Shown here piece by piece: positions 16,102 through 24,119 of a DNA stretch of 64,000 nt. The notes beneath the pieces are model-generated. The model saw only the letters and a list, made by a program, of their open reading frames with translations, searched no databases and was not told the origin of the DNA. Position numbers and translations under genes: made by a program. This stretch comes from Arthrobacter sp. Bi83. GTDB taxonomy: Bacteria; Actinomycetota; Actinomycetes; Actinomycetales; Micrococcaceae. Position 1 is the first letter of the stretch. Each line of letters starts with the position of its first letter. The DNA lies in contig NZ_CAKKLY010000017.1 of assembly GCF_918698095.1 (NCBI RefSeq), forward strand, positions 22,149 through 86,148, written 5' to 3'.

Positions 16102-17918
16102 GCGCTGGCCTCCGTTTGTACCAGGGCCAGGGCCGGGGTTTCCCGTGAATGCTGAAGTTCATCCAGCCGGCTGTAGAGACCGCCGGATGCCACAAGATCC
16201 CCGTGGCGGCCGCTTTCCACAATCCGGCCGTGGTCGAGGACGTAAATGTGGTCGGCTCGCTTAAGCGTGGACAGCCTGTGGGCAATGACGATCACTGTGC
16301 GTCCGGCCATGAGCCGGTCGAGCCCACGCATGACGTACTGCTCGGAAATCGCATCCAGGCCCGACGTCGGTTCATCGAGGATGACGATGGGGGTGTTCCG
16401 CACGAGGGCGCGGGCGATCGCGATGCGCTGACGCTGTCCGCCGGAGAGCGAAACGCCGCGCTCGGCCACCGGCGTGTCGTATCCCTGCGGGAGGTTCCGG
16501 ACGAACTCGTCCACATGGGCCGCCTCGGCCGCCGCAAACACCTGCTCGCGGGTGACTCCCTCGGATCCGTAGGCGATGTTGTCGTAGATCGTCCCGCGAA
16601 ACAGGATGGATTCCTGCAGCACCATGGAAATCTGCCTGCGGACGGTGGCGAGCTGCAGGTCCCGCACGTCCAGCCCGTCGAGAAGCACAGACCCCTGTGT
16701 GGCGTCGTAGAGACGGGGAATCAGGCTGACCAGCGACGATTTTCCGGCACCCGTGGGGCCCGTGATGGCCACCAGGCTGCCCGGCTCGGCCGTGAGGTCA
16801 ATACTGTGCAGGACATCGTGCTGCCCCTGATAGCCGAAGCTGACCCCACGCAGCTCCACGCCGCCGCTCAGCCGCGGGGCAGGGCGGGCGTCCGGCTTGT
16901 CGAAGACGGCCGGCGCCGTGTCAAGGATTTCCTGGATGCGCTCGGCACTGGCCTGGCCGCGGCTGATCACGGTTGTCAGTTTCGCCAGGGACTTCATCGG
17001 CGAATACAGTGCCTTGAGGTATGCGATGAACACCAGCAACAGGCCGAGTGTCATGGTTCCATCCAGCACCCGCTGGGCGCCGATCCAGAGCACCAGTACT
17101 GTTCCCAACGTCGCGATGACATCGACCAGCGGCGAGAACAATGACTGAAGCCGTATGACCCTCAGTCCTGCGTTCATCCGTCCGTCATTCCGTGACCGGA
17201 AGTCCTCCTCATGGCGTGCTTCGCTGGTGTAGGTCTGCATTACCCGCACGGACGCGAACGTCTCCGACATCGCCGCCGCTATGTCGCTGTCCTTGCTGCG
17301 TGCCTCCCGGGAGGCCTTCTTGATGCGGCGCCGGTAGAAGAGCACCGTCACGAACAGCAACGGTGCCACTGCCATCCCGATCAACGCGAACGCCGGGTCG
17401 ACGAGTACGCAGATGGTGGTGACAAACCCCAGAATGAACACGTTGGGAAGCAGCACGGAAAGCATGGACACCATGAGCGAGCGGACGTAATCAACGTCCG
17501 TGGTGGTTCGTGTGACCAGGTCCCCCAGCCGTTGCTTGTCGTGGAATGACAGGGACAACCGCTGCAGGTGGGTAAAGACGTCGGCGCGGATGGCCGCCAT
17601 GGTCTTTTCGCCGACGCCGTTGAGGATCCGGGTCCCCAGATAATCCGCCGCGGCATTCATCACTGTCATGGTGAGAAGCGCCGATGCGGCGAGAAGGAGC
17701 AACTGGAGCGGGCCGAGCCCGGCGAGCCCCAGGTACGCCGCCGTCGGATCCGGCTTGGAATTGCCCCGGGGCTGCAACACGTCGTCAACGATGATCTTCA
17801 TTGGCCAGGGCAACGCCACTTCCATTGCGGCGACGAAAATAACCAGCAGTGCGCCGCCGCCCATTGCCCAGGCGTGGGGCGTGATAGCCCGCCGAAAACG
17901 CCAAAACGTGAGAAACAT
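16098..17918 (-). CDS. ABC exporter, fused permease and ATPase
   Basis: A 606-residue half-transporter. Residues about 1-320 carry six membrane spans of the type I exporter fold. The ATPase domain follows with Walker A GPTGAGKSS, signature LSGGQRQR, Walker B IVILDEPTSGLD and the H-loop IVIAHRLST. The start at 17918 is preceded by AGGGGGACAC; a longer frame beginning at 18149 has no such signal. It would function as a homodimer exporting a lipid, peptide or drug; the substrate is unknown. The downstream NUDIX gene overlaps it by four bases. Direct and inverted repeats at 18087-18175 lie in the divergent promoter region. Confidence 0.93.
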   Translation of the reverse strand: MFLTFWRFRRAITPHAWAMGGGALLVIFVAAMEVALPWPMKIIVDDVLQPRGNSKPDPTAAYLGLAGLGPLQLLLLAASALLTMTVMNAAADYLGTRILNGVGEKTMAAIRADVFTHLQRLSLSFHDKQRLGDLVTRTTTDVDYVRSLMVSMLSVLLPNVFILGFVTTICVLVDPAFALIGMAVAPLLFVTVLFYRRRIKKASREARSKDSDIAAAMSETFASVRVMQTYTSEARHEEDFRSRNDGRMNAGLRVIRLQSLFSPLVDVIATLGTVLVLWIGAQRVLDGTMTLGLLLVFIAYLKALYSPMKSLAKLTTVISRGQASAERIQEILDTAPAVFDKPDARPAPRLSGGVELRGVSFGYQGQHDVLHSIDLTAEPGSLVAITGPTGAGKSSLVSLIPRLYDATQGSVLLDGLDVRDLQLATVRRQISMVLQESILFRGTIYDNIAYGSEGVTREQVFAAAEAAHVDEFVRNLPQGYDTPVAERGVSLSGGQRQRIAIARALVRNTPIVILDEPTSGLDAISEQYVMRGLDRLMAGRTVIVIAHRLSTLKRADHIYVLDHGRIVESGRHGDLVASGGLYSRLDELQHSRETPALALVQTEASA

Positions 17919-18086
17919 GTGTCCCCCTAAAGTAGACCTGCGGCATCCAAGGAGAGCCGTGCCGCCTAGCTGCAGAGCGGAAGCCGGAGCATTTTCACCC
18001 GGCCTTGCCGCAAGCCGGCCCGTATGTGGGCCGGCACCGCTCCATCCCGAGTGGAGCTTCTTTGGTGCGCTCCAATATCCACGAGG

Positions 18087-18175
18087 GAGCTTGGGGAAAA
18101 CGCTGTCAGAGCTTGGGGAAATCCTGTTTGGGTCTGAAGGGTCCCCCAAATTAGGCAGTATCGGCTAATTGGGGG
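18087..18175. promoter_or_regulatory. Divergent control region with direct and inverted repeats
   Basis: The 335-base gap 17919-18253 between the ABC exporter and the plus-strand gene holds two parts. A 13-base direct repeat, GAGCTTGGGGAAA, is at 18087-18099 and 18109-18121 (period 22 bases, two helical turns). An inverted repeat, CCCCCAAATTAG with CTAATTGGGGG, is at 18143-18154 and 18165-18175. Both look like regulator sites. I see no coding sequence in the gap. Confidence 0.5.
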
Positions 18176-18253
18176 CTTACAAGCGGACCTGCAAGGACTA
18201 GCGTTTCTTTCGTAGGACACTGCCTCCCGTTCCTCACGACCAAAGGAGCTTCC

Positions 18254-18610
18254 ATGGGTGACGTGTGGATCCGCACGATCAGCCAGAGCCTGGTTCGTGC
18301 CGATAAGGTCACGGAAATTGCCTCGACCCGCGGATCCGTCCATGAGGAACAGGGATATTCGCTGAAGGTCATCGTGGAAGGCAAAGCACACTTCCTGATC
18401 GACAACAGCGACCTCCTGGGCAGCCTGGCCGAACGGCTGGAGCACGCACGCCACATGGAGGACGCACTGTTGCTTGCCATGGATGCCGCGCGGGACGCGG
18501 AGGCGTCTGTGGTGGTCTGCTACGAACAGGACGGCGAACGCTGGGTCCTCTCGACGGCTTCGGAACTTGCCGGCGGACTGACCTCAGAGGGCCTCGGATT
18601 CGGCAGATGA
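18254..18610 (+). CDS. Conserved-looking small soluble protein, unknown function
   Basis: A 118-residue protein beginning MGDVWIRTISQSLVRADKV. A clear AAGGAGCTTCC precedes the ATG. It has an alternating strand/helix pattern and no membrane span; the first half (VWIRTISQSLVRADKVTEI) reads like a small antiparallel beta domain and the centre (LAERLEHARHMEDALLLAMD) is helical. I do not recognise the family. It is divergent from the ABC exporter across a repeat-rich promoter region, which could mean shared control. Confidence 0.75.
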   Translation: MGDVWIRTISQSLVRADKVTEIASTRGSVHEEQGYSLKVIVEGKAHFLIDNSDLLGSLAERLEHARHMEDALLLAMDAARDAEASVVVCYEQDGERWVLSTASELAGGLTSEGLGFGR

Positions 18611-18731
18611 CCGGGCCGAACGGACTGCACAGACACCTGAGAATGGCCCGGCCCTAGGTGGCGGGAGCCGTGTTGGGTACGGTGGGCTTCATGGCCCACA
18701 CCATCGGATCCGGGAAGCCGGTTCAGGGCGC

Positions 18732-19658
18732 ATGACCGTGATCATCGCCTTCGTGGCGAATCTTCTCGTTGCCGTCGCCAAGACCATTGCCGCGCTCCTG
18801 ACCGGCTCAGCGTCAATGATCGCCGAGTCCGCCCACTCGTGGGCGGACACCGGAAACCAGATTTTCCTGCTGCTCGCCGAGAAAAAGTCGAAGAAAAAGC
18901 GCGACAAGGCCCACCCGATGGGCTACGGCCGGGAGGCCTATGTCTGGTCCATGTTCGCGGCTTTCGGCCTGTTCACGGCCGGGGCGGTGGTGTCGATCAT
19001 GCACGGCGTGCAGCAGATTTTCGCGCCAGAGCCGGCCGGTGACTTTGGCATCGCCTACGCCGTCCTTGCGGCCGCGTTCGTGCTGGAGGGTGTGTCCTTC
19101 ATCCAGGCGTTCCGGCAGGCGCGGAAGGCCGCAAGGGATCTCGACCGGAACACTCTGGAGCAGGTGCTCAAGAGCTCCGATCCCACCCTGCGTGCCGTCT
19201 TCGCGGAGGATTCGGCAGCGCTCATTGGCCTGGTCATTGCGTTCGGCGGGATCTTCCTCCACCAGGTCACTGGATCGCCGCTTCCGGACGCCGCAGGATC
19301 CATCCTCGTGGGACTCCTCCTCGGTGTCGTTGCCGTGGTCCTGATCGACAGGAACCGCCGTTTCCTCGTGGGACAGGGCGTGAGCCCCGACATCGAGGAG
19401 TCCATGGGGCGCCGGATCCTGGAACACGCGGAGATCGAGCGGATCACGTACCTGCATGTCGAATTCGTGGGGCCGCGCAAGCTATACGTGGTGGCGGCCG
19501 TGGACATGACGGGTGACCGTCCCGAGCGCGAAGTGGCCGTGGCGCTGCGCCGGATAGAGCGCGACCTTGAGGACCACGACACGGTCGAGGAGGCCGTGCT
19601 GACCCTCGCCACACTGGATGAGCCCAGCCTGACTTTCGGCGCCGGTTCTTCCCGCTAG
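18732..19658 (+). CDS. Cation diffusion facilitator (CDF) metal transporter
   Basis: A 308-residue protein with six predicted membrane spans in residues 1-210 and a cytoplasmic C-terminal domain. Metal-site residues are visible in HSWAD of the second span and in EDSAALIGL of the fifth, as in CDF exporters of zinc, cobalt, iron or manganese. No ATG, GTG or TTG lies just upstream in frame, so the ATG at 18732, which enters the first span directly, is the start. A terminator follows eight bases after the stop. Metal specificity is not readable. Confidence 0.92.
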   Translation: MTVIIAFVANLLVAVAKTIAALLTGSASMIAESAHSWADTGNQIFLLLAEKKSKKKRDKAHPMGYGREAYVWSMFAAFGLFTAGAVVSIMHGVQQIFAPEPAGDFGIAYAVLAAAFVLEGVSFIQAFRQARKAARDLDRNTLEQVLKSSDPTLRAVFAEDSAALIGLVIAFGGIFLHQVTGSPLPDAAGSILVGLLLGVVAVVLIDRNRRFLVGQGVSPDIEESMGRRILEHAEIERITYLHVEFVGPRKLYVVAAVDMTGDRPEREVAVALRRIERDLEDHDTVEEAVLTLATLDEPSLTFGAGSSR

Positions 19659-19665
19659 GGAACGG

Positions 19666-19691
19666 ACGACGGCGGGACCGCCCGCCGTCGT
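19666..19691. terminator. Bidirectional terminator hairpin, ACGACGGCGGG family
   Basis: Arms 19666-19676 and 19681-19691 pair over 11 bases around an ACCG loop, followed by TCTCTT. It lies between the convergent gene ends at 19658 and 19718. Confidence 0.85.
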
Positions 19692-19717
19692 TCTCTTACG
19701 TAGAACGCGGATGCCCT

Positions 19718-19942
19718 CTAGTGACCTGCGATGCCCTCGGCCTCGTGCGGCCCCACGAATTCGCAGGAACCATGATGGCGCTCCGGCAGGATGCAGGTCC
19801 GGCCGGTGGCCATATGGACGTTGCCGCACCGTCCCGAACGGGCCACGTCCTCGCGGACGTGGACGCTTCTCAGGTCGGGGCGCTCGCGGCTTTGGTCGAG
19901 CGGACGGACGTATTGGGAATTGCGGTGCTCATGACTGTTCAT
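19718..19942 (-). CDS. Small cysteine/histidine-rich protein, possible zinc binder
   Basis: A 74-residue protein beginning MNSHEHRNSQYVRPLDQSRE. The C-terminal half holds CGNVHMATGRTCILPERHHG followed by SCEF, with cysteines and histidines spaced as in a small metal-binding module seen in short actinobacterial proteins. GAGGAG lies ten bases before the ATG. The upstream extension to 20029 has no supporting signal. No function is known to me. Confidence 0.6.
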   Translation of the reverse strand: MNSHEHRNSQYVRPLDQSRERPDLRSVHVREDVARSGRCGNVHMATGRTCILPERHHGSCEFVGPHEAEGIAGH

Positions 19943-20065
19943 GCCTGCGTGACTCCTCGTTGAGTAGCTGCCCCCAGTAGCGAAAGGCCAGTCGTGTGGA
20001 CTCTCTGTCGCGTGGACTCTATGTATCAAGTCTCACGCCGCTATGTTAACGCCGGATTACGGGAG

Positions 20066-20166
20066 TGTTAGTACCTGTTTTTTTAGAAGCTCACGCCCAG
20101 CAGGCCGTCCGGCCCTCCGGAAAGGAGTATGAGTACCTGTTTCAGGGGTCACCCCAGCAGGTCGTC
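20066..20166. repeat. Imperfect duplication spanning the antiporter stop codon
   Basis: The segment around 20066-20112 and the segment around 20128-20166 are related copies. On the plus strand both run GTACCTGTTT, then a variable part, then CCCAGCAGG(C/T)CGTCC. The right copy contains the last codons and stop (20149-20151) of the antiporter gene; the left copy lies beyond it. Spacing between copies is about 63 bases, with one four-base gap in the alignment. Confidence 0.6.
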
Positions 20167-22014
20167 CACATAGCACCAGCGCCAGCCCTCGCCAGGTTCG
20201 ATGCTGCGCATGGCCGGGTGGCCCGTCTCCTCAAAGTGCCTGGAGGCATGGGTGCCGGGCGAGGAATCGCAGCAGCCCACGTTCCCGCACTCCAGGCACA
20301 TCCGCAGGTGCACGGTTGGGGTGCCTTCGCGGACGCACGCCTCGCAGTAAGGGTTCCGCGGGACTGCGGGGTCGGGCGCCGATTCCAGGTGATCGCAGCC
20401 GCCGCCGGGCCGGGCAGTGCGCGCTGAGCCGGTGACGTCCTGCTCGTCGAGGGTGGCGTCGAGCATGGACTCTTCAACGTCCAGCCGTTCCAGGACTTCG
20501 CTGAGGACCTCGTGGGCGTACTCGCCGCCTCGCCGCAGGTCCAGCACTTTTGCACGTTCCGCCTCCAGCATGGCTAGCCGCAGCTGGGCGTACCGCTGGC
20601 TGGGGGTGGCCGTTTCCGATGTAGGCCGGCCCAGCCGTTCCCACGCCGCCAGCCCCCGCTCCTGCGTCCGCCGCTTGAGCATCGCCACCACCTCAGGCGG
20701 ATCATCCTCCGTCCGCAGTTCGTGCAGCTTCTCCACTCCCGCGGCCGTGGCCTGCTGCATCAGCGAGGCCTGGCTGAGGGCATCCTCTCGCTGGTCCGGG
20801 CCCTGGACCCGGAGGAACCTGACCAGGGCGGGCAGGCTGAATCCCTGCGCGGCCAAGGTACCGGCCACCACCACGAGGGCAGCCAAGATCAGCACGGACC
20901 GGTGTTCCAGGGCCTCCGGCAGCGTGAGGACCGCCGCGAGCGTCACCACGCCGCGCATCCCGGCCCAGGAAATGATGGCGGGGAACTGCCACGGCGGCGC
21001 GGGATCCGTGCGGGCCACCGCGGGAATGAGCCGGGGCAGGTAGGTTGCGGGAAACACCCACACCGGCCGCAGCACCAGCACAGCCAGCAGGATTACCGCG
21101 CAGCCTGCCCAGATGCGGGCAGAGCCCAGGGAATCGTCCTGGACGCCGTCGATGATGGTCCGGACCTGCAGGCCGATGAGGAGGAACACAGAGTTCTCCA
21201 GCAGGAACTGCACAGTGTCCCAGTTGCTCCGCTGGCTCACCCGGGCTGCGCCGTTCGGCATGGAAGGCGCCTTGGTGCCCATAATCAGGCCGGTGACCAC
21301 GACCGCCAGCACACCGGAGGCGTGGATCGCCTCCGCCGGAAGGTAGGCAACGAAAGGTGCCATCAACGACGTCGAGGTGTTGATGGCGACGTTGCGGATC
21401 CGCAGCCGGAGCTGGGTGAGCACATAGGCCGCCGCGAGGCCCACCACCAGTCCTCCGCCTGCCGCCAGGATGAAGTCTCCGGCGATTTCCGCCGCGGACA
21501 CAGTTCCGGAGAGCGCCGCGACGGCGGCGCGGAGGCACACCAGCGCGGTGGCATCATTAACCAGCGATTCGCCTTCCAGGATGCTGACGATCCTGCGCGG
21601 CATCCCCACTTTGCGGGCGATGGCGGTGGCCGCCACGGCGTCCGGCGGCGCCACCACGGCGCCCAGGGCGATGGCGGCAGCCAGCGGGATCTCGGGAAAC
21701 AGCCAATGGACAACCAATCCCACGGAGATGGTGCCGAAGATGACGTACCCCACGGACAGCAGCGCGATGGCGCGGCGGTTGGAGCCGAAGTCAAAGAGGG
21801 ATGTCCGCAGGGCGGCCGCATAGAGCAGCGGCGGGAGTAGCCCCACCAGGACCAGCTCCGGGTTCAGCTCGATTCTCGGAACGAAGGGCAGGAAAGAACC
21901 AACCACTCCGGCCAGGACCAGCAGCAACGGAACAGAAACGTTGATTTTCCTGCCCAGCGCACTGCCGGCGCACACCACCGCCACCAGCACGAGCAGTCCC
22001 AGAGCGACGTCCAT
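20149..22014 (-). CDS. CPA1 Na+/H+ antiporter fused to a UBP-type zinc finger
   Basis: A 621-residue protein. Residues 1 to about 410 form the membrane part of a CPA1 (NhaP/NHE) exchanger, with the ion-site region VVAPPDAVAATAIARKVG followed by GESLVNDATALV. A cytoplasmic helical region follows to about 540. Residues about 545-621 are a UBP-type zinc finger: CDHLE, then CEAC, CLECGNVGCCDSSPG, two further histidines and the terminal GWRWCYVDD. In eukaryotes this fold binds the C-terminal Gly-Gly of ubiquitin; here it may sense something or anchor the exchanger. The gene probably protects pH or sodium balance. The stop codon lies within a duplicated segment. Confidence 0.92.
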   Translation of the reverse strand: MDVALGLLVLVAVVCAGSALGRKINVSVPLLLVLAGVVGSFLPFVPRIELNPELVLVGLLPPLLYAAALRTSLFDFGSNRRAIALLSVGYVIFGTISVGLVVHWLFPEIPLAAAIALGAVVAPPDAVAATAIARKVGMPRRIVSILEGESLVNDATALVCLRAAVAALSGTVSAAEIAGDFILAAGGGLVVGLAAAYVLTQLRLRIRNVAINTSTSLMAPFVAYLPAEAIHASGVLAVVVTGLIMGTKAPSMPNGAARVSQRSNWDTVQFLLENSVFLLIGLQVRTIIDGVQDDSLGSARIWAGCAVILLAVLVLRPVWVFPATYLPRLIPAVARTDPAPPWQFPAIISWAGMRGVVTLAAVLTLPEALEHRSVLILAALVVVAGTLAAQGFSLPALVRFLRVQGPDQREDALSQASLMQQATAAGVEKLHELRTEDDPPEVVAMLKRRTQERGLAAWERLGRPTSETATPSQRYAQLRLAMLEAERAKVLDLRRGGEYAHEVLSEVLERLDVEESMLDATLDEQDVTGSARTARPGGGCDHLESAPDPAVPRNPYCEACVREGTPTVHLRMCLECGNVGCCDSSPGTHASRHFEETGHPAMRSIEPGEGWRWCYVDDLLG

Positions 22015-22121
22015 GCGGCTATTCTCTCAGCTCAGGTTTTGGCACGGGTGCCAGTTCCCGCTGCCGTTTCGCCCCGGGGGAACGGCCCGACGGCGGCGGT
22101 CCGCTTTGTTGGCAATGCCCC

Positions 22122-22271
22122 CTAAGTTTTCTTGAGGGGCGCGTCCGCGATGTCCGCGCCTTCGGCGGGGTCCTGCGAGTGCATGCGGATGTCAGTAGGG
22201 TCGGCCGTTTCATCCCCTTCGGCAGGGGCCTCGCTGTGGATGCGCTGCATCCCTTCCAGGTTCTCAGTCAT
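22122..22271 (-). CDS. 49-residue acidic protein with an internal repeat
   Basis: A short gene with GAGGAG eight bases before its ATG. It encodes MTENLEGMQRIHSEAPAEGD, then an acidic middle, then DIRMHSQDPAEGAD and a lysine-rich end. The two halves repeat the pattern M(x)2-3HSxxPAEGxD, so the protein is a duplicated 20-residue motif. It lies about 107 bases upstream of the antiporter start on the same strand and may be co-transcribed. I recall similar unnamed short proteins in Arthrobacter; function unknown. Confidence 0.65.
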   Translation of the reverse strand: MTENLEGMQRIHSEAPAEGDETADPTDIRMHSQDPAEGADIADAPLKKT

Positions 22272-22512
22272 GACTGCCGCTCCTCTGCTGGCGTTGTGTG
22301 CTGTAGGTCATCACCTAATGTTCATCTAGCTCCTGCATTCGCGGACTGTCAAGAACCTTCCCTCCGCTCTGGCCGCGGATATTCTTCTGTGCTGAACTGT
22401 GTGTTGAGTCGTGCCCGCACCATCCACTCACCGCCCACAGCAGCGCCCGAAGCAATGTCCAAAGCACCGTCGGCCAGCCGGTTCCTGCCGGCTGTTGGGA
22501 AGGATCATCACC

Positions 22513-23124
22513 ATGGCAACGTACAAGATCGGCTACTTCGTCGGAAGCCTTGCAAGCGGTTCGATCAACCGCACGCTGTCCAAGGCGCTCATCAGTCTCG
22601 CCCCGGAGGAGCTGGAGTTCACGGAGATTCCCATCAGGGACCTGCCGCTCTACAGCTACGACTACGACGCCGACTTCCCGCCGGAAGCGCGGGCGCTGAA
22701 GGAAGCCATTGACGGATCGGACGGCATCCTCTTCGTGTCCCCTGAATACAACCGTTCCATTCCGGGAGCACTCAAGAACGCCATCGACTGGGGCTCACGC
22801 CCTTGGGGGACCAACTCCTTCGCGCGGAAGCCCACCGGGATCATCGGCGCCTCACCCGGCAGCATCGGCACCGCGGTGATGCAGTCCTCCATGCGCGCCG
22901 TGCTGAGCTTCCTCGACGCTCCCCAGCTCAACGCCCCCGAGGCCTATGTGAAGTTCAATCCCGAGGTCTTCGGAGCCGACGGGGAGGTCAAGGACGAGTC
23001 CACCGCCGCGTTCCTCCGGCACTACATGGAGGAGTACTGCGCGTTCGTCCAGCGGGTCCTAGCGGCCAATGCGCCCGGGCACATCGGCGACCTGGAGCCC
23101 GACGCCGAAAAACTGTCACGCTGA
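22513..23124 (+). CDS. NADPH-dependent FMN reductase (flavodoxin-like fold)
   Basis: A 203-residue flavodoxin-fold protein of the NADPH:FMN/quinone reductase (ChrR/AzoR-like) family. The FMN phosphate loop is seen as GSLASGSINRTL at residues 10-21, and the isoalloxazine-contact motif as SPEYNRSIPGALKNAIDW. It reduces FMN, quinones or azo/chromate compounds with NADPH. I chose the ATG at 22513 because GGAAGGATCATCACC precedes it and the fold begins at residue 4. The longer frame from 22411 lacks support. The 3' end overlaps the convergent IclR gene by nine bases. Confidence 0.92.
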   Translation: MATYKIGYFVGSLASGSINRTLSKALISLAPEELEFTEIPIRDLPLYSYDYDADFPPEARALKEAIDGSDGILFVSPEYNRSIPGALKNAIDWGSRPWGTNSFARKPTGIIGASPGSIGTAVMQSSMRAVLSFLDAPQLNAPEAYVKFNPEVFGADGEVKDESTAAFLRHYMEEYCAFVQRVLAANAPGHIGDLEPDAEKLSR

Positions 23125-23910
23125 GGCGGTGGTGCGCCTGCCTGCAGTCCGGCCGTCGTAATCCAGGCCGATCTGGCGGGCAGCCTCCTGCAGGAGGGGC
23201 ACAACTGTCTGTTCGATGGTGTCCGGGGGCGCGCGGTGGGTTTGCAAAGAGACATTCACCGCTGCAACAACGCCGCTCCCGCACCAGACGGGCACGGCGA
23301 CGCCACGCAGGCCTTCTTCCAGTTCCTGCGAAACCATGGACCACCCTTTCGCCCTGGCCAGGTCTACTTCGGACCGTAACTGGTCGAGGCTTCCGATCGA
23401 CCGCTCGGTGAAGCGCTGCAGCTGAACCGAGTCGAAGTAGGCATTCAGCTCCGGGTCCGACAGTGCCGCCAGAAGCACGCGCCCCATGCTGGTGGCCCAG
23501 GCGGGAAATCTGGTTCCCACGCTAATAGAGACATTGAGAAGCCTGGGTGACGCTATGCAGGCGACATAGACCACCTCCGTGCCGTCAAGAATGCACAAAG
23601 AGGTAGTTTCATTGAGTTCTGCGGCCAGGGACCGCAGGTGCCGCTCGGCAATGTCCGGGATAGACAGGTTCGCAAGAAATGAGGAGCCGACCTCCAGTGA
23701 GCGGGCCGTCAAGGTGAAGTGGGGGCCGTCGGCACGCAGGTAGCCGAGATCGGTCAAGGTCAGCAGGAAACGCCTGGCCGAGGCGCGGGTCATGTCCGCC
23801 TTCGCGGCGATCTGAGTCACGGTCAGGCGTGGCGTATCCGGGGCGAAGGCCCGCAGCACGTCAAAGGCCTTCTCGACCGACTTCACGAAGTACGTCGGAT
23901 GCTCCTCCAT
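23116..23910 (-). CDS. IclR-family transcriptional regulator (PcaR/PobR-like)
   Basis: A 264-residue regulator. Residues about 8-65 form a winged helix with the recognition segment AAKADMTRASARRFLLTL; the rest is the IclR effector domain, with GTRFPAWATSMGRVLLA typical of the PcaU/PobR branch that senses aromatic acids. The ATG at 23910 is preceded by AGGAG at good spacing; the upstream TTG alternative is weaker. It is divergent from an MHS-family transporter. GTTCG-N5-CGAAC at 24047-24061 matches the operator type of this family, so it probably controls the transporter and itself. The effector is likely an aromatic or hydroxylated acid, by family. Confidence 0.9.
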   Translation of the reverse strand: MEEHPTYFVKSVEKAFDVLRAFAPDTPRLTVTQIAAKADMTRASARRFLLTLTDLGYLRADGPHFTLTARSLEVGSSFLANLSIPDIAERHLRSLAAELNETTSLCILDGTEVVYVACIASPRLLNVSISVGTRFPAWATSMGRVLLAALSDPELNAYFDSVQLQRFTERSIGSLDQLRSEVDLARAKGWSMVSQELEEGLRGVAVPVWCGSGVVAAVNVSLQTHRAPPDTIEQTVVPLLQEAARQIGLDYDGRTAGRRTTASA

Positions 23911-24027
23911 GAACTCCTGCAATCCCTAGAAAACACTCGGGCACCCTGCGGGTGCTGAAGCAAACAGGGTTGCACCGAGCATATCGGAGTCATTGTGATG
24001 TCCCTCACCGTGCGGTAATCTATTTCT

Positions 24028-24061
24028 AGTCGCATAACGCACAGAAGTTCGCTAGTCGAAC
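24028..24061. promoter_or_regulatory. Two IclR-type operator boxes
   Basis: GTTCGCTAGTCGAAC (24047-24061) is a palindrome with five-base arms and a five-base spacer. AGTCGCATAACGCAC (24028-24042) is a related box 19 bases away, sharing TCGC, CG and the final AC. PcaU/PobR-type IclR proteins bind repeated sites of this form. They lie 58 bases upstream of the transporter start. Confidence 0.55.
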
Positions 24062-24119
24062 AAAACTGCATTTCCCACCCATCTAAACCACCGTCTTTCA
24101 GTGTGGAAGGACCATCAGA

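Noticed and set aside
18689..18731. Upstream start for the CDF transporter
   Set aside because: An ATG at 18691 is out of frame and ends at the TGA overlapping the real start; no in-frame start codon lies upstream nearby.
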